From Chloranthus sessilifolius (taxonomy: Eukaryota; Streptophyta; Magnoliopsida; Chloranthales; Chloranthaceae): a stretch of 64,000 nt of DNA. The position numbers and the translations under genes were made by a program. The notes below the pieces were generated by a model. It was not told the DNA's origin, searched no databases, and was given only the letters and a program-made list of their open reading frames with translations. The stretch covers positions 8,695,001-8,759,000 of the forward strand of contig CM037589.1 in assembly GCA_021018995.1 (NCBI GenBank), written 5' to 3'. Below, piece by piece: positions 48,471-60,212 of this stretch; position 1 is the stretch's first letter; every line of letters starts with the position of its first letter.

Positions 48471-49370
48471 GTGAATTTTGGTGAAACTCTAGCTGTATGG
48501 CTTCTTACTGCCATATCAAGTCATGATAACAAAAGTAAAGTTGCCATTATGGAGGCTGGTGCAGTTGAAGTTCTCACTGATAAGATCTCACAATATTTAT
48601 TCCAAGCTACACATGTAATTCACAGTTTTAGCTGTTTATTCATTTTCATTTGAGTAAATATATTTTTCATGACTCATTAAGTGCTTATCATCATTGTAGA
48701 GTCCTCTCTTTACTTACCTTTTAATTCTGCAAAGCGATTCTAAAGAAGATAGCAGTACATGGGTTTGTGCTTTACTGCTCGCAGTTTTATTTCAAGATAG
48801 AGATATCATTCGGGCACATGCAACCATGAGATCCATTCCCACGCTATTTAATCTGTTGAAGTCAGAGGAGTCTACAAACAGATTTTTTCAGCCCAAGCAC
48901 TGACCAGTCTTGCCTGCAATGGTAGCAGAGGAACTCTTCTTGCTGTAGCCAATACAGCCCAAGTATCTTTCTCTTGGTCCACAAGACATAACAGAAGAAG
49001 CTGGAGCTAGAGCTGGAGTTGGGCCCTTGCTGTTGCAGATGTTGAAATGAATGCGGTTGATGTCCTTTGCCGTATTCTCTCTCTCTCTCTCTCACCAGGC
49101 CATTGAACATATACCTTGTCAATTCAAGCAGTTCAACAATTAGCAAAAACTCTTATCACTTTACTGGATTCACCAATTCAAGCAGTTCAACAGTTAGCAG
49201 CTGAACATCTCCCCCAACTTCTCTTGGAAGAACATTTACAAAAAGACAACAAATCAGCAAGCCATTGGTCCCTTGATTCGAGTTTGTGGGGCTGGGATAC
49301 ATATTCTATAGCAGAAAGTTGTGTTCTTGGGGCTGGGATACACATTTTTCTTTTTGTACTATTGTAAAAA
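48471..49370 (+). pseudogene. CSI1: Shuffled exon fragments of a CSI1-type armadillo protein, inside the MULE
   Basis: Plus-strand blocks match, from memory, segments of cellulose synthase-interactive protein 1 in order but with large gaps: ETLAVWLLTAISSHDNKSK and IMEAGAVEVLTDKISQYLFQ (48480-48615); after an intron-like gap, [20 protein letters not shown] and [20 protein letters not shown] (about 48749-48870); SLGPQDITEEA (about 48970-49000); ALAVADVEMNAVDVLCRILS (about 49026-49080, running into a CT repeat); and DSPIQAVQQLAAEHLPQLLL (about 49167-49230) with EEHLQKD. CSI1 links cellulose synthase complexes to microtubules. The intron-like gap and collinear order suggest DNA-level capture with internal deletions, not a retrocopy. 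Non-functional. Confidence 0.75.
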
Positions 49371-49592
49371 GACGGTGCCAATGTTCGAATTATAGCCGAC
49401 ATATTTTTCTTTTTGTACTATTGTAATTCTTACTTTTGATTCAATTGAGTATCATATTTTCCCAAAAAATTTCCCAATCATTTTCCCTATTTTACTTTTA
49501 TCAAAACGTCTATATTAGCAAAGCTTCTAGTGGGCATCTCCTTGTTTATAATGTCGGTATAAACATGGCAGTGACAGTTTTTTAGTGGTTGC

Positions 49593-49796
49593 CACTATAT
49601 TGATAACTTAGCAGCAGCAGTTGTAAAAACTACCGCTAATACCCTTACCGGCAGTTGTAAAAACTGTCGCTAAAACAAAGTAGCAACAGCCTCAGTAGTA
49701 GCAGTTTTTACAATTGCTGATGAGGGTATTAGCCGCAGTTTTTTTGTTAATAGCGGCAGTTTTTGGCTGCCGCTAATAGTCTTTTATTTTATAGTG
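49593..49796. mobile_element. Short CACTA-like MITE with AGCGGCAG subterminal words
   Basis: Starts CACTATATTGATAAC and ends TTTTATTTTATAGTG. The interior is made of GGCAG(T/C)TTTTT/AAAACTGCCGC words in both orientations. The right end is very similar to the left end of the element at 42245. Flanking triplets do not match, so the exact ends are uncertain. Confidence 0.5.
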
Positions 49797-50268
49797 ACAT
49801 TCTCTTACGCGTTAGGAAGTTGGCGGAGATGCATTCTCAGACTGGTTACCAGCAAAGCTACATCAAGCTACTGGGCCGCTTCGGTGATAATGTACAAGAA
49901 ACGAGTGGAGAAATAAGACTCACAAAACCGATTGATAGAATAAGGCTGTAATTACAATGATGATTTATGTACTCTAATATACCTGCTTGTGTATGTTTTT
50001 TGAAAAAATAGGATGGTCTGTGACAAATCGTTGGATTGCATTGGGGTTTGATTGGGATGTGCATTGTCGGTATATTATGTGTACACATTGTAATCGTTTT
50101 ATTTGGTTGTTGATTTGGGTTGCTCGAACTACAGTCCTGGAATCTCCGCGTAAAAAATATCTACCTAAAAAATTGTGGTGTTTTTGTGACTGTTTGATAA
50201 TCGCTACATAATGTATGAATTATTCAGATAATCTCCCTTGTAGATAAAAAATAAATAAATAAATAAAG

Positions 50269-50377
50269 CACTATACCGACAGCTCATTGCGTATGTATCC
50301 TCCGGCGAGGACATTGCTGACGACTGCAAGCCGTCGGCGTAATCTATGCCGACTGATAGGAGACCTTTTTTATAGTG
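50269..50377. mobile_element. Very short CACTA-like element
   Basis: CACTATACCGACAG at the left and TTTTTTATAGTG at the right, 109 bp, with CCGACGGCTTGCAG-like words inside. Only 7 bases of terminal repeat are clear and flanking triplets differ (AAG, TAA). Confidence 0.4.
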
Positions 50378-50451
50378 TAATGAACCTCATCATTTGCCGA
50401 TTTCAATTAAGTCGATTTTGAAAAGCCAGGAAACACCAGAACGAGGCCTAA

Positions 50452-50935
50452 GTGCATCTTGAGATCATAGGCGTACCATCAGACAATCAGTGTTTTATTT
50501 TGTGGCACACATCTCAAAAAAGTGACCTTAGTATCACGTACACGGTTAAAATTAATTTTAAGATCACTTTTTGGGTATGTACCACATGAAATAAAAAACC
50601 AACCGTCTAAATGGTGCCACCATGAAGAGCTTGGGCTATCGTGTGATACGTTGGGACAATAAACGATCTCCATCATCCGATTCAATGCAGTCAACCGTCT
50701 GATGGTGCCACCATGATCTCAAGATCCATCGTGTGAAAGGTTGGGACGATAAACGATCTCTATCGTCCGATTCAATGCGGTCAACCGTCTGATGGTGCCA
50801 CCATGATCTCAAGATCCATCGTGTAAAAGGTTGGGATGAAAAGCGATCTCCATTTTCTGATTCAATGCAGTCAATGTTTTTCAGTGTGGGTGAACTCAAA
50901 GATTTGGTGGTTGAATTTAACGATGCGAGGGCACC
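50452..50935. mobile_element. Foldback MITE (Harbinger-like family, copy 5) with a triplicated right arm
   Basis: The inner region CACATCTCAAAAAAGTGA against TCACTTTTTGGGTATGT is family-typical. The right arm block (ATGGTGCCACCATGATCTCA ... GATTCAATGCGGTCAAC) occurs three times head to tail, starting near 50611, 50702 and 50792, a period of about 90 bases. The right end is GCGAGGGCACC. The left arm starts only at GTGCATCTTGAGATCATAGG, so the left terminus is lost. Confidence 0.75.
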
Positions 50936-51029
50936 AACTCATAATCACATGTAGACGGTGGCAATACTCGGAGGGTTTTTTATAATATCAGCATAACTCG
51001 GGGGTATTTATAAAAAACCCTTTAATCTT

Positions 51030-53380
51030 TTCGCTGCCGATCCAAAAAAAACAAAAAACGGCTTTGTACCATGTAGAAAATTTTAAGATCGAGAAAAAGG
51101 ACGATGGAGATAAAGTCTTTGTACCATGTAGAAATTTTAGACAACATCAAGAAATTGTCTAAAATGAGTCGACGGCTTATTGCAAACTCTTCCTAGATAA
51201 TGAGTTGATGTCTTGTCCAGCTATGCATCCATACAAACTTTGAATATGCAAGCTTTCAAATCATGTGTTAGAGGTTGCTTGTTCATGATACTAATAGAGT
51301 TGTAAAGGGGTTCCGTTTGTGTTGGATCTAATTAGTTTCAACCATCAGTCCAAAAGCAACCTGCTTCCAAAACCTGCAACTCTCTGAACCAACCTCATTC
51401 TCGTGCCAACTAGGGCTTCTTCGGAAGAAAACTGCGATTGAAAAATATCCTTCGAGTTGAGTTATTTTGTATATTCTTTGTTTTAAACTTGAAGTTTAGT
51501 AAAACTCCTACTTATAAGAAACTTATATATTTCTCCAAAATGCCATAAGAAACTTGAAGCACCTAATTTCCTCCCGATAATGTTTAAAAATAAGATTTTA
51601 CCAATCTACATATACTAATCATTATACTATCATATTACTGTTGGCAGTTAATAGTGAGAGCCTCCATAGTCCGTACTCTCCTTTTCTTTTAAGAGTGGAC
51701 GATGTGACATTGAATCAACGGCTTCAATATCAAATTGGCTAATATTTTTGTGACAATGTAATATACTGCTTCGCTCGATCTGCTATCAGATCGATAGCAG
51801 ATTTGATAGCACATTGCTCGATCTAATAACAAATTAGATATACAAATAATTAATTTTTCAACATTAGTGCTGAAAAAAATTGCACACCTGTCATTTCTTG
51901 ATAATGTTCAATATCAATGAGAATCTGAGCAAAAGAGACGGGAAAGTGAGTAAAAAAAAAGCGAGAACAAAAGTGGGCAATTTGGTCATTTGATGGTGGG
52001 TCGAATACGAGCCACCAACCTATCTTGCAAAATTTGAAGCTATGGAGCTGTTTTCACAAAATCTGAAACTATGAGGGCCCCAGAGTACAATTTCCCTCGG
52101 GCAATGACCGTCTGTTTACCCATTAAGGTTTGAAAGTTACCGAGCGAGCCGGTCGTAAATCTCAACCTTAAAATGCTTAATGGCCAACTTCCATTTCGAA
52201 CGGCGGTCTCTTAAGAAGTAGGGTTTTACTTGGCTTCTCTTCTCCTCTTCATAGGTACGCTTACTGTTAGGGGTTTACACCTACCTGCTCAGATTTTTTC
52301 TCTGTTAGGGTTTTGATCTGCTGTTCATTTAATTTTTTTCTATGTAATTTGTTACCACCATAAACCCTAGTTCCAGTGTTAACATGGATCATTAATCGCG
52401 TGTTTTTTCGGCAAGTATTTATTTATATTCCTCGGTCAACCAAATGCGCGATTGCAGGTGGTTAGGTTATCGTTGATGATTCAATTGTTGTTAAATTAGT
52501 GTTTAGATTATATTTTATAATTTGATTGTTGGTAATTTAGTTTTGAACAAAAAATGTTTTGTTTTTGTGAGCACGGATTTCACTGTTTTCACAAATTTTA
52601 AATCTTTTGGCAAGAGATCATTATAATATATGTTTAAAAAGGGCCTAAGCCAGCCTAAGAGATGGCTATGTGCCATTTGCTTATGCCATTGCATAAGCGA
52701 TGATACAATTTTTAAATAAAAAAAATTTAAAAAGATGGGAAAATAGTAAAAGAAAAAATATATAATTTTTTTTTTTTTTTGAAAGGAAAGAAAAAATATA
52801 TAATTGAACTATAAGTGTAGCCAATTATTTTTTTAGCCTTCTATTTTCAATTTCATTATGATATAATATGCTTACTTGTTTAACTATAATAATGCAATTG
52901 GAGCATCAGAATGTGATGGCATAATGAAAATTATGGCTTCCGACATACTTTATATGTGATGGCTTGTCATAATGTTACCCAAATTATAATGAGCCTTTGG
53001 GATACATTAAATGCTTTCGCAAATCATGATGCGAAATGAGGTAAACCAGCTGATTTGGGAGCTGGGTTCTATCATGTGGATTTGAAAAGTCAAAAGAATT
53101 CTTATGTATTAGTTATGACTTACGATCCCCCCAAAGTATGATGAGCCTAACTTTTTGCTCCATTAATGCCTAGGTGTTTTTGGAGTATTGGTTGGTCTTT
53201 ATCAATTGATGCACGAGCATTTCCTATAATATTGGTCATATTGATACCCATGATCATATGTGCTCCCTTGAAATTGAAACATTAGCGACGAAAATGGCTC
53301 AGTGTAATAGATAAAGGTTGGTCCTCCAAAAATTTGACCAACGAAGTCATTGGCTTGGGGTAGGTTGGTTGAGGCCGATA
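51030..53380. other. Unassigned region with a possible leader-exon relic near 52200
   Basis: No coding region is recognised. Around 52195-52255 the sequence GTAGGGTTTTACTTGGCTTCTC and the pyrimidine tract that follows end in TTCATAG|GTACGC, and AGGGTTT words recur at 52270-52320. AGGGTTT (telo-box complement) plus a pyrimidine-rich leader and an early donor site is typical of 5' regions of plant ribosomal-protein-type genes, but no coding exon follows. At 52720-52800 there are A- and T-runs. Confidence 0.35.
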
Positions 53381-53389
53381 GTAGAATGG

Positions 53390-54530
53390 GTTACTGGTTG
53401 CTGAATCTTCGATGTTTTGCTGAATCTTCGGTGTTTTAGCACTAGTGGTGGTGTTTGATAAGATTCTGATGCTCCTCTTCCTTCAACTCCTCTACCTCTA
53501 AATGTAAGAGTGTCATACATTGTTATCGGCTCATCATCCTATGCCAGCAATGCCTCTATAAGAATAAGAGGGATCAATATTATCCCCTCCACCACTAGTG
53601 CCAACATGGATTTCATCGCCTCCACCATCACCCCCATCATCGTCATTATTACTATCAGGCTGCATTTCGTCATCAGATCCAACCACTGAATGATAATTCA
53701 ATCTTTTTTTCTGCCTCGATGGTTGGGAAGTCTGCTCCTCTACACTTTCAATATTGTCTAGCTATGCAGTACTCTCAGTATCCAACACTGAGTCTTCTCT
53801 CTCTTCGATCCACTGATTCAAATGGTCATCCTCCGTGAATATATAATTCAACTCGATGGGATTAAAATATTCACTATCTATAAGGTAGAATATGATAGAT
53901 GAATTAGTATATGTCTCGTCAATTATATCAAATAAAAATTGTATGAACTAAGACTTTATATAATTGTTTACCACGGTTGGTCATCTGCATATTTCTGACC
54001 CTTAATCGCATATTGTAGTGGTAATAGATTAACTTTTTCAATCGTTTCATAGTTAGCCTATTCTTTCTCTTCGTGTGACTGAGAGAAAATGTACTTCAAT
54101 TCCACTCACAGTTGGACGAGGAATATGTTTGCGATAAAACTCGCATTGTAACTCGCCTTAGTATCGGGCAATCACCTCTATAGTGCATCCACCAATCAGC
54201 GGGTTTATCGTGTTTGACTTGGGATTGCGCCAACGGGGTCTCAAATGGCCCATGTCTCTTGCGAAACATATCAATCTACAAAGATGGAATACAATAACCC
54301 ACATATCAATAAATAGATCATCTGACATTTGACTTATTAGTTATAAGGTATGATTACTCACATCTCCTATGGCTTGACCTTGGTCCGCCAACTTAGGGAG
54401 CATTCATTGGATCATATTGAGCAAACTGATGTACACTTCATTGACCTCACTCAATTCGAAGTACTGCGTATACTGAAAGGCCGGGTTCAAATAGTGTGCT
54501 ATACATCAAATATGAGCAATCTCATAAGTA
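53390..54530 (-). pseudogene. Decayed hAT transposase (C-terminal half)
   Basis: Minus-strand pieces in order from right to left: NPAFQYTQYFELSEVNEVYI (about 54485-54425), RKRHGPFETPLAQSQVKHD then PADWWMHYRG (about 54275-54180, matching the conserved P.EWW..YG block), STFSLSHTKRKNRLTMKRLK then YYHYNMRLRVRN (about 54095-53985, the hAT dimerisation region), and EYFNPIELNYIFTEDDHLNQ then WIEERED (about 53870-53800), the usual C-terminal end of plant DUF659/hAT transposases. Stops and frame changes occur between and within blocks, so it is dead. No terminal repeats could be paired. Confidence 0.75.
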
Positions 54531-54759
54531 TATGGAAACAGTGAATAATATGAAAAATAATATTTAAATAAAAATCACTACATAACGTCCGTTTATGATA
54601 TAAGAGAATATAAAAGGAAGCTTTTGGCTTTGATGTAAGGAATTTTTCAAGCTGGAGGGTCGTTGAATTGTCGCCAAATACCCCTCGGATTACAAGGGAG
54701 ATGCTATATCTGTCATGTCTCATGCTTTGATCTTCTTGGATTCTCATTTTATACAATCT

Positions 54760-56062
54760 TTTGTGCAGATATTAGTCTAGAAGGAAAAATATGATCCAGA
54801 AGGAAAAATAGGGTTGTCGAATTTACTCTTGATCTTTTTTACATTCTTTATTTTGGATATTTGGCTAGAAAAAAAAATATGCTTCACTCTGATAGAGTCA
54901 CTATTTTAGATACGATTTCCTAGGCGGAAGCGCCAAAGGCACCTCCCTTGATTTTATATTAAATCGTAGCTCAGAATTTTGGATGAGAAAAGTAATGAGA
55001 AATGCAAAACTCGTAACGGATGACCCAATTGTAGGGTGCCTATGGTTGAAACTTATTGATTCATGTGAATCCGCCTTTAAAAGGCCAAATTTGACGCCCT
55101 TATTCCTAGGCTTAAGTGCTAGAGAGGTTGGTTGATTCTTATCTTATCGGTGCCAAAACTCTAACGAGGACAAGACCTTTCAAATAATGACGAAAAGGAG
55201 GGATTGATACACCAAAGACACACTTGGCAGCAAGGAGCCGCCACTTGGGTTTGAGGCCTCAAACCTAAGAAAATATTTTGTTTGAAATGCAGGGAAAGAC
55301 TAGGTCTAGGTACGATGTTAGGGTACACCACGTTTTCATGCGAGGTAGAACGACATGCCCAGCATATTACGGCTTATACTTCATACGAAATAAAGAGGGA
55401 TAATATGTATCTGAAATTGTGCTTGGTGTATAATTATGTCTTCTCCATTCTGTTCGTCTTTCATGCTTCCTCAAAGTCTTGGAAACTTCCACTCAAACAC
55501 CCCTCAATTTCTCCATTTCCTTCTGCCGCAATGGCGCAATTCTTGCAAACAAGGAGAAAAAAAGGACCTTAGATAGAGGTCTTTTTTAGGAATTACATGG
55601 AGGGATTTATTAGTGATCTTCAAATGATTGCACAAGCTCAAGCCAAAATCCCTCTTTTGTAGAGGAGGGAGGGATGCTTTTTGGTTCGATGTTAATGCAC
55701 AGATATTCTTTTAGAATATGTGTGAACTTCCATATCTCACCCATGCATCACTCATTCTATGTCCCCAAGGTAATTAAAGAACACCTTTATGACTATTAGA
55801 GTGAAAATGAAAATAAGAGCTATGATGCCCTTCTCAGGTTTAACTTTGGCTTTATATCATATGCTAGCAAACCCCTGCGGATTGTCCAATGTGTCACTTT
55901 GGCGATGCTTTGGAAGCTCTTTGTCATGAATTTTTCGACATGTTAAAGCTCAAGTGTATTCTCCATATCCCAAAGAGTACACAGAAGCTGAAGGATTTGA
56001 AATCGAAGGGCCAAGCGTCATCATCAATGGGTTAAAATTAAAACAAAGATGATCGAACCCTA
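54760..56062. other. Unassigned region
   Basis: No recognised gene or element. A 96-residue plus-strand frame (55282-55572) has no known motif. Its central YLKLCLVYNYVFSILFVFHA is hydrophobic by composition only. Confidence 0.4.
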
Positions 56063-56070
56063 CTTTGGAC

Positions 56071-56360
56071 CATGGATCAAAATATCGTCCGATATCGATA
56101 CGTATCGGTTTTGGACGTGAACGATACGATACATTGGGTTTTTATCGTCCCCCTTAAACAGTCAAATTATCATTCAATGTTTCGTTCGTATCGGACGATA
56201 GTTTGAAATTATCGTATGATAATTTCAAATTATCGGTTTGATGTTTTTTTTTTTTGGTAAAAAACTGGAAAATATTGTCCGAAACCGATACATATCATCC
56301 GATACGTATAGGTTTTGGGGCTGGACGATATGTATCGAAAATTCAAGATTTTGATCTATG
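56071..56360. mobile_element. hAT MITE, 290 bp
   Basis: Ends CATGGATCAAAAT and ATTTTGATCTATG (inverted), flanked by the exact 8-bp duplication CTTTGGAC (56063-56070, 56361-56368). The interior is made of CGATA/TATCG words (CGATACGTAT...) that can also fold. Confidence 0.85.
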
Positions 56361-56369
56361 CTTTGGACC

Positions 56370-57128
56370 ATGTTTCTAGACATCTAGAGGTTCGAATCTT
56401 GAGATTCAATGATTCCAATGTTTTCTCATGTGGAGAAGAATTCAAGGAAGAAAACTGCATCCAAATATGATGCAGGGAAGACTCTAAGGGGAGCTCCAAA
56501 AAAAAGGGTGCATCCCATGCTTTGTGTTGGCATGGAGTAAACCCTTAAGTCCCTAAAATAATAATGAATGGGGGAAGGCACAATCTGATACCAACAAAGG
56601 AGAAGTAATAGGAGTTACAGCTCAAGTAACCAAGCAAATAAATGCTTCAATGAAATTCAAGTATTCCCACCAGCACTCAAGTTGAGAATAACAATTTGCT
56701 GACAGAAACAGATTCTTCATATTTCTTAATTAAACTACCAGCGATAATGATCCAGTGATATTGAGATTGTGCTAACCAACCAATCGGATATCTACGTTTT
56801 CCCCTCTTGAGAATCTCGAGAGCTGCCTTTCTGTTTCAAGATAAAGCATATAAAATCAAAGAACCAAATAGATACTCTAGCTGCCTTTTTCCGTTTTTCA
56901 GATATACTAGAAGAAATATGAGAGCCCATCAGGTGCAGTGGCGGACGCAGGATTTTCTTGAATGGGGGGCACGTGTAATCATTATGTCATCTGGCCCACA
57001 TTTGTAATCAATCTAAATTGTCCAAGTGGCAATCTATTATTTGAACATAGTTCAGCTCACAGAAACATGCTTATAAGTGGATATGAACTATTCGATTGAT
57101 GAACTTGAATATCCGGCATGAAACATAA
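56370..57128. other. Unassigned region
   Basis: No gene is seen. At 56938-56960 GCAGTGGCGGACGCAGGATT is a word common at the ends of several plant repeat families, but no second end was found. Confidence 0.4.
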
Positions 57129-57557
57129 GGGTACCTTTGTTTACCTATAGGAGTAGTGAGGGCGCCTACTTCTGAAACCCACTAAAACTCATTGACTAAT
57201 TGGAATCAGATGGAGATTGCTTTTCACCTCAATCTTTCACATAGGGATGTTGAGACCATGACCGTACCATCAGACGGTCCATTTTTATTACACGCGACAA
57301 ATGTCTCAAAAATGTGTCCCTAAAATCAAATGGCACACATCAAACTCAAGCTTAATTTTAGGGCCATTTTTGGGAATCTGTGCCACATGGAATAAAAATA
57401 CACCGTCTGATGATAAGCTCATGGTCTCAAGATCCTTTATGTGGAAGATTAAGCTGAAAAGTGATCTCCATAGTTCGATTTCATGTAGTCAATAGGTTTT
57501 AGTGGGTTTCGGACGTAGGCAGCCTCAGTAATCCTGTTGGTGCGAACAGAGATACCC
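57129..57557. mobile_element. Foldback MITE (Harbinger-like family, copy 6), best-defined copy
   Basis: 429 bp. Left end GGGTACCTTTGTTTACC pairs with the complement of the right end (GGGTATCTCTGTTCGCACC). The flanks are TAA on both sides, the 3-bp duplication typical of PIF/Harbinger elements. The arms contain GAAACCCACTAAAAC(T/C) and its inverse, then GAGATTGCTTTTCACCTCAA against AGTGATCTCCAT. It adjoins LINE-2. Confidence 0.8.
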
Positions 57558-57699
57558 TAAAACTAAAAACAATGATTGATATTAAAAAAAAAAATTGATC
57601 GGTAAAATGCATTGTATTACAAACCAGCAAGGCGCTGAAGAACAGATACACCGACACAAAAAAAGAGACAACAACTAAGAACAAGCAGAAACGCATGGC

Positions 57700-58355
57700 A
57701 CAACCGTAAGGACAGAACTGCTAAAACCTAACCTGGATCCCAAGGCGCTGATTCTTCCCCATCAGCATCACTTCGACTAGAAACCCACAGATAAATAAAG
57801 TCCCGGACTGACTTGATGATCATCCCCACCGGACGAGGTTTATTATCAAAAGTTCTTGCATTCCTTTCTAGCCATAAACTCCAACTGACAGCGAAGAACG
57901 CTGCCTTCCAGCAGTCCCGAAGCTGATGACCGAATCCAAAGTAGGAATTGTTGGCAAGTGGCTAGAGGGATAGCCCAGGCCATGCCGAAAGAACTAAGAA
58001 TCACACCCTAGACCTTGTAGGCCATCTGACAATGGAGAAACGCAGTTGATGCTTCTTACTGGTGGCACATAACACATTGATTTGGTATCTCATTCCCCCG
58101 ATGGATGAGTTGATCAATGGTTAAGACTTTACCTTTGGGCAAAGTTCAAGCAAAGAATCTAACCTTTGAGGGGATACCCATTTTCCACAACTTGGCTCCT
58201 TGAAATCTGATAAGTGGACGACTTGTGAGCATTTGGTAATACGCCTTGACACTGAAACTGCCATCTTTGCTTGACGCCCATACCTGCTGGTCCTGATGCT
58301 GCACATTTGGGAGGATAGTATAGATCGTGGACAGCAGGTTGGTGAAAGAGGTCAT
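57700..58355 (-). pseudogene. LINE-2 ORF2: zf-RVT region and C terminus
   Basis: Reads QVWASSKDGSFSVKAYYQML, then AKLWKMGIPSKVRFFAW, CVMCHQ, and LWLERNARTFDNKPRPVGMI, the canonical zf-RVT and tail blocks of plant LINE ORF2. A frame change separates RFFA from the cysteine block, and stops interrupt the tail. Unlike LINE-1, no terminal RNase H domain is seen before the 3' end. Confidence 0.8.
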
Positions 58356-58699
58356 CTCCTCACTCGTTAGAAATCTACAAGTGGAGACCTCCCATAACCT
58401 ACTATCAGTGGAATTTGAGACAATCGCTAATCAGCCCCCCTTGGTTGGTGGAGATTGCGTAGATATTCGGAAATGCCGATTTAAGATAGACCCCATCCAC
58501 CCAAATATCTTCCCAAAATCGAATTCGAGAGCCACAACCCCACTTGAATCTGATCCATTTAGCATACGAAGACCAAGTACTGCAGATGGCCTTCCACCAA
58601 GCCGAGGTACCTCTGTGTACCGTGGTATTAATTCCCCAATTCCCACTTGATTGCCCGTACTTCTCTGCCAGCACAACTCTCTAAAGGCTTTCTCTTTCA

Positions 58700-60212
58700 C
58701 TCTCCAAACTAGCACGCCAAAATCATTTCCCCAGAAAAGCAACATTGGATCCCTTCATACTTCGAATACCAAGACCTGCACAAGACATTGGGAGCTGGCA
58801 GGTCTCCCAGTTCGCAAGGTGGTAGCATTTGTCTAGGCCCGAGCCTTCCAAAAGAAAGTTTCATTGAATTTGCTCTAGACGGTGAATAACCCCTGTCGGG
58901 CAAAGGAACATTGATGTGAAGAATATAGGCAGGCTGGAGAGCACCGATTTAACCAGAAGAAGGCGACCCCCGCTGCTAAGCAATTTTCCTTTCCACGTAA
59001 CAGTCGTTGCTCAAACTGCTGAACTACCGGTTCCAACGCTCGCGCCAATAATTTTTTTATACCCAAAGGCAGCCCAAATACTTTATGGGGAGCTGTTCAA
59101 TAGCACAATTGACGGTAGCCGCTAACTCAACCATCTGCTGATCCCTAGTACCAATTTCTGAAATGGCTAATTTGTGAAAGTTAACATGTTGTTCGGAAAC
59201 TATCTCATAAACCGCGAGGATGTCAATCAGGTTGCTGAACTCTTATACATCAGCGAGACCAAATAAGATGGTGTCATCGACATATTAGAGGTGTGAGATA
59301 GCCCAGCCCTGTGATCCCACCAAAACCTCTTAAATAAGTTGAATCTGCTTCACTCGCGTAATAAGACCAGCTAGGGCTTCACCCACCATGTTGAATAGGC
59401 ATGGGGACAGCGGGTCTCCCTGGCGGAGGCCTCTAGAGTTATTGAAGTACCTGGCTGGCATGCCGATGAGAAGCAAACACGCATCCATTTCCTCCAGGTC
59501 GTCCTGAACCCAAATCAGTGAAGCATATAGTCAAGGCAGTCCCAACTGACATAGTCATAGGCTTTTTCTCCATATCCACCTTCCATAGGGTTATCGGATG
59601 GCGCAATAGATGAGCCGAGTATATCACCTCATGCGCAACCGCGATCAGGTCGATCAATTATCGTCCCTGAACAAAAGCTCTCTAGTTATCCGAAATGATC
59701 TTGCACATTACCAGTTTGATCCTGTTGGTTAGGACTTTGGAAATAATTTTATACAGGCAGTTGAGGAGACTGATTGGCCTAAAGTCAGATATGTCCTCAG
59801 CCCCACTTCTTTTGGGGATGAGAGTTATGAATGTAGAATTTAGGCATCAACCAATGAATCCTTTGGCATGGAACTCACAAAAAATCTCCATTAGTTGTGA
59901 TTTCAGAATCGACCAGAAAGCACGATAGAATTCCATTGTGAATCCGTCCGGGCCTGGGGATTTATTTTTCCCCCATAACCTAATTGCCCTCCAAACTTCT
60001 TCGTTGAACGGTTTCTCCATCTCTGTACTCTCGACCTCGGAGATGGAGTTGAAGGTTAGCCCATCCAACTCTGGCCGGATTAATCTGTCGTCTATGTATA
60101 GGTTAGAGTAGTAATTCACCACTTTGTGCAGGATCTGCTCAAGCTCAGAGTATTGGACGTTGTCAACGACAATGTTTCTCATGTAGTTGGTTTTGTTCTG
60201 TGCATTTGCCAC
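58700..60212 (-). pseudogene. LINE-2 ORF2: reverse transcriptase domain
   Basis: In sense: NYMRNIVVDNVQYSELEQIL, KNKSPGPDGFTMEFYRAFW, RGLRQGDPLSPCLFNMVGEA (about 59430-59370) and YVDDTILFG (about 59290-59260), where the catalytic YADD box reads YVDD, then LPIKYLG. The order is that of an L1-type RT. In-frame stops occur, for example directly before YVDD and downstream of FGLADV, so no active enzyme is encoded. Confidence 0.9.

Larger units (their letters stand above)
41192..51020 (+). mobile_element. MULE (Mutator-like DNA transposon), 9.8 kb, with host gene fragments
   Basis: Left end GGGTTTTTTGCATATACC and right end (on the complement) GGGTTTTTTATAAATACC, both continuing into CCCGAGTTATGCT(A/G)ATATTATAA and AACCCTCCGAGT. 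The flanks are an exact 9-bp duplication TTTAATCTT (41183-41191 and 51021-51029), the size made by Mutator-type transposases. Inside: a decayed MuDR-like transposase (43305-45855), CSI1-like host fragments (48471-49370) and nested MITEs (42245, 42424, 49593, 50269, 50452). The readable matching terminal repeat is about 65 bp; beyond that, nested insertions hide any further match. Confidence 0.9.

Noticed and set aside
42245-49796. A single 7.5-kb CACTA element enclosing the transposase region
   Set aside because: The two outer ends look alike, but each has a nearer partner end (42380 and 49593), the flanking triplets do not match, and the enclosed transposase is MuDR-type inside a MULE with its own 9-bp target duplication.
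50611-50880. CRISPR-like direct repeats
   Set aside because: The units are contiguous with no unique spacers, lie in one arm of a MITE, and this is a plant nuclear sequence.
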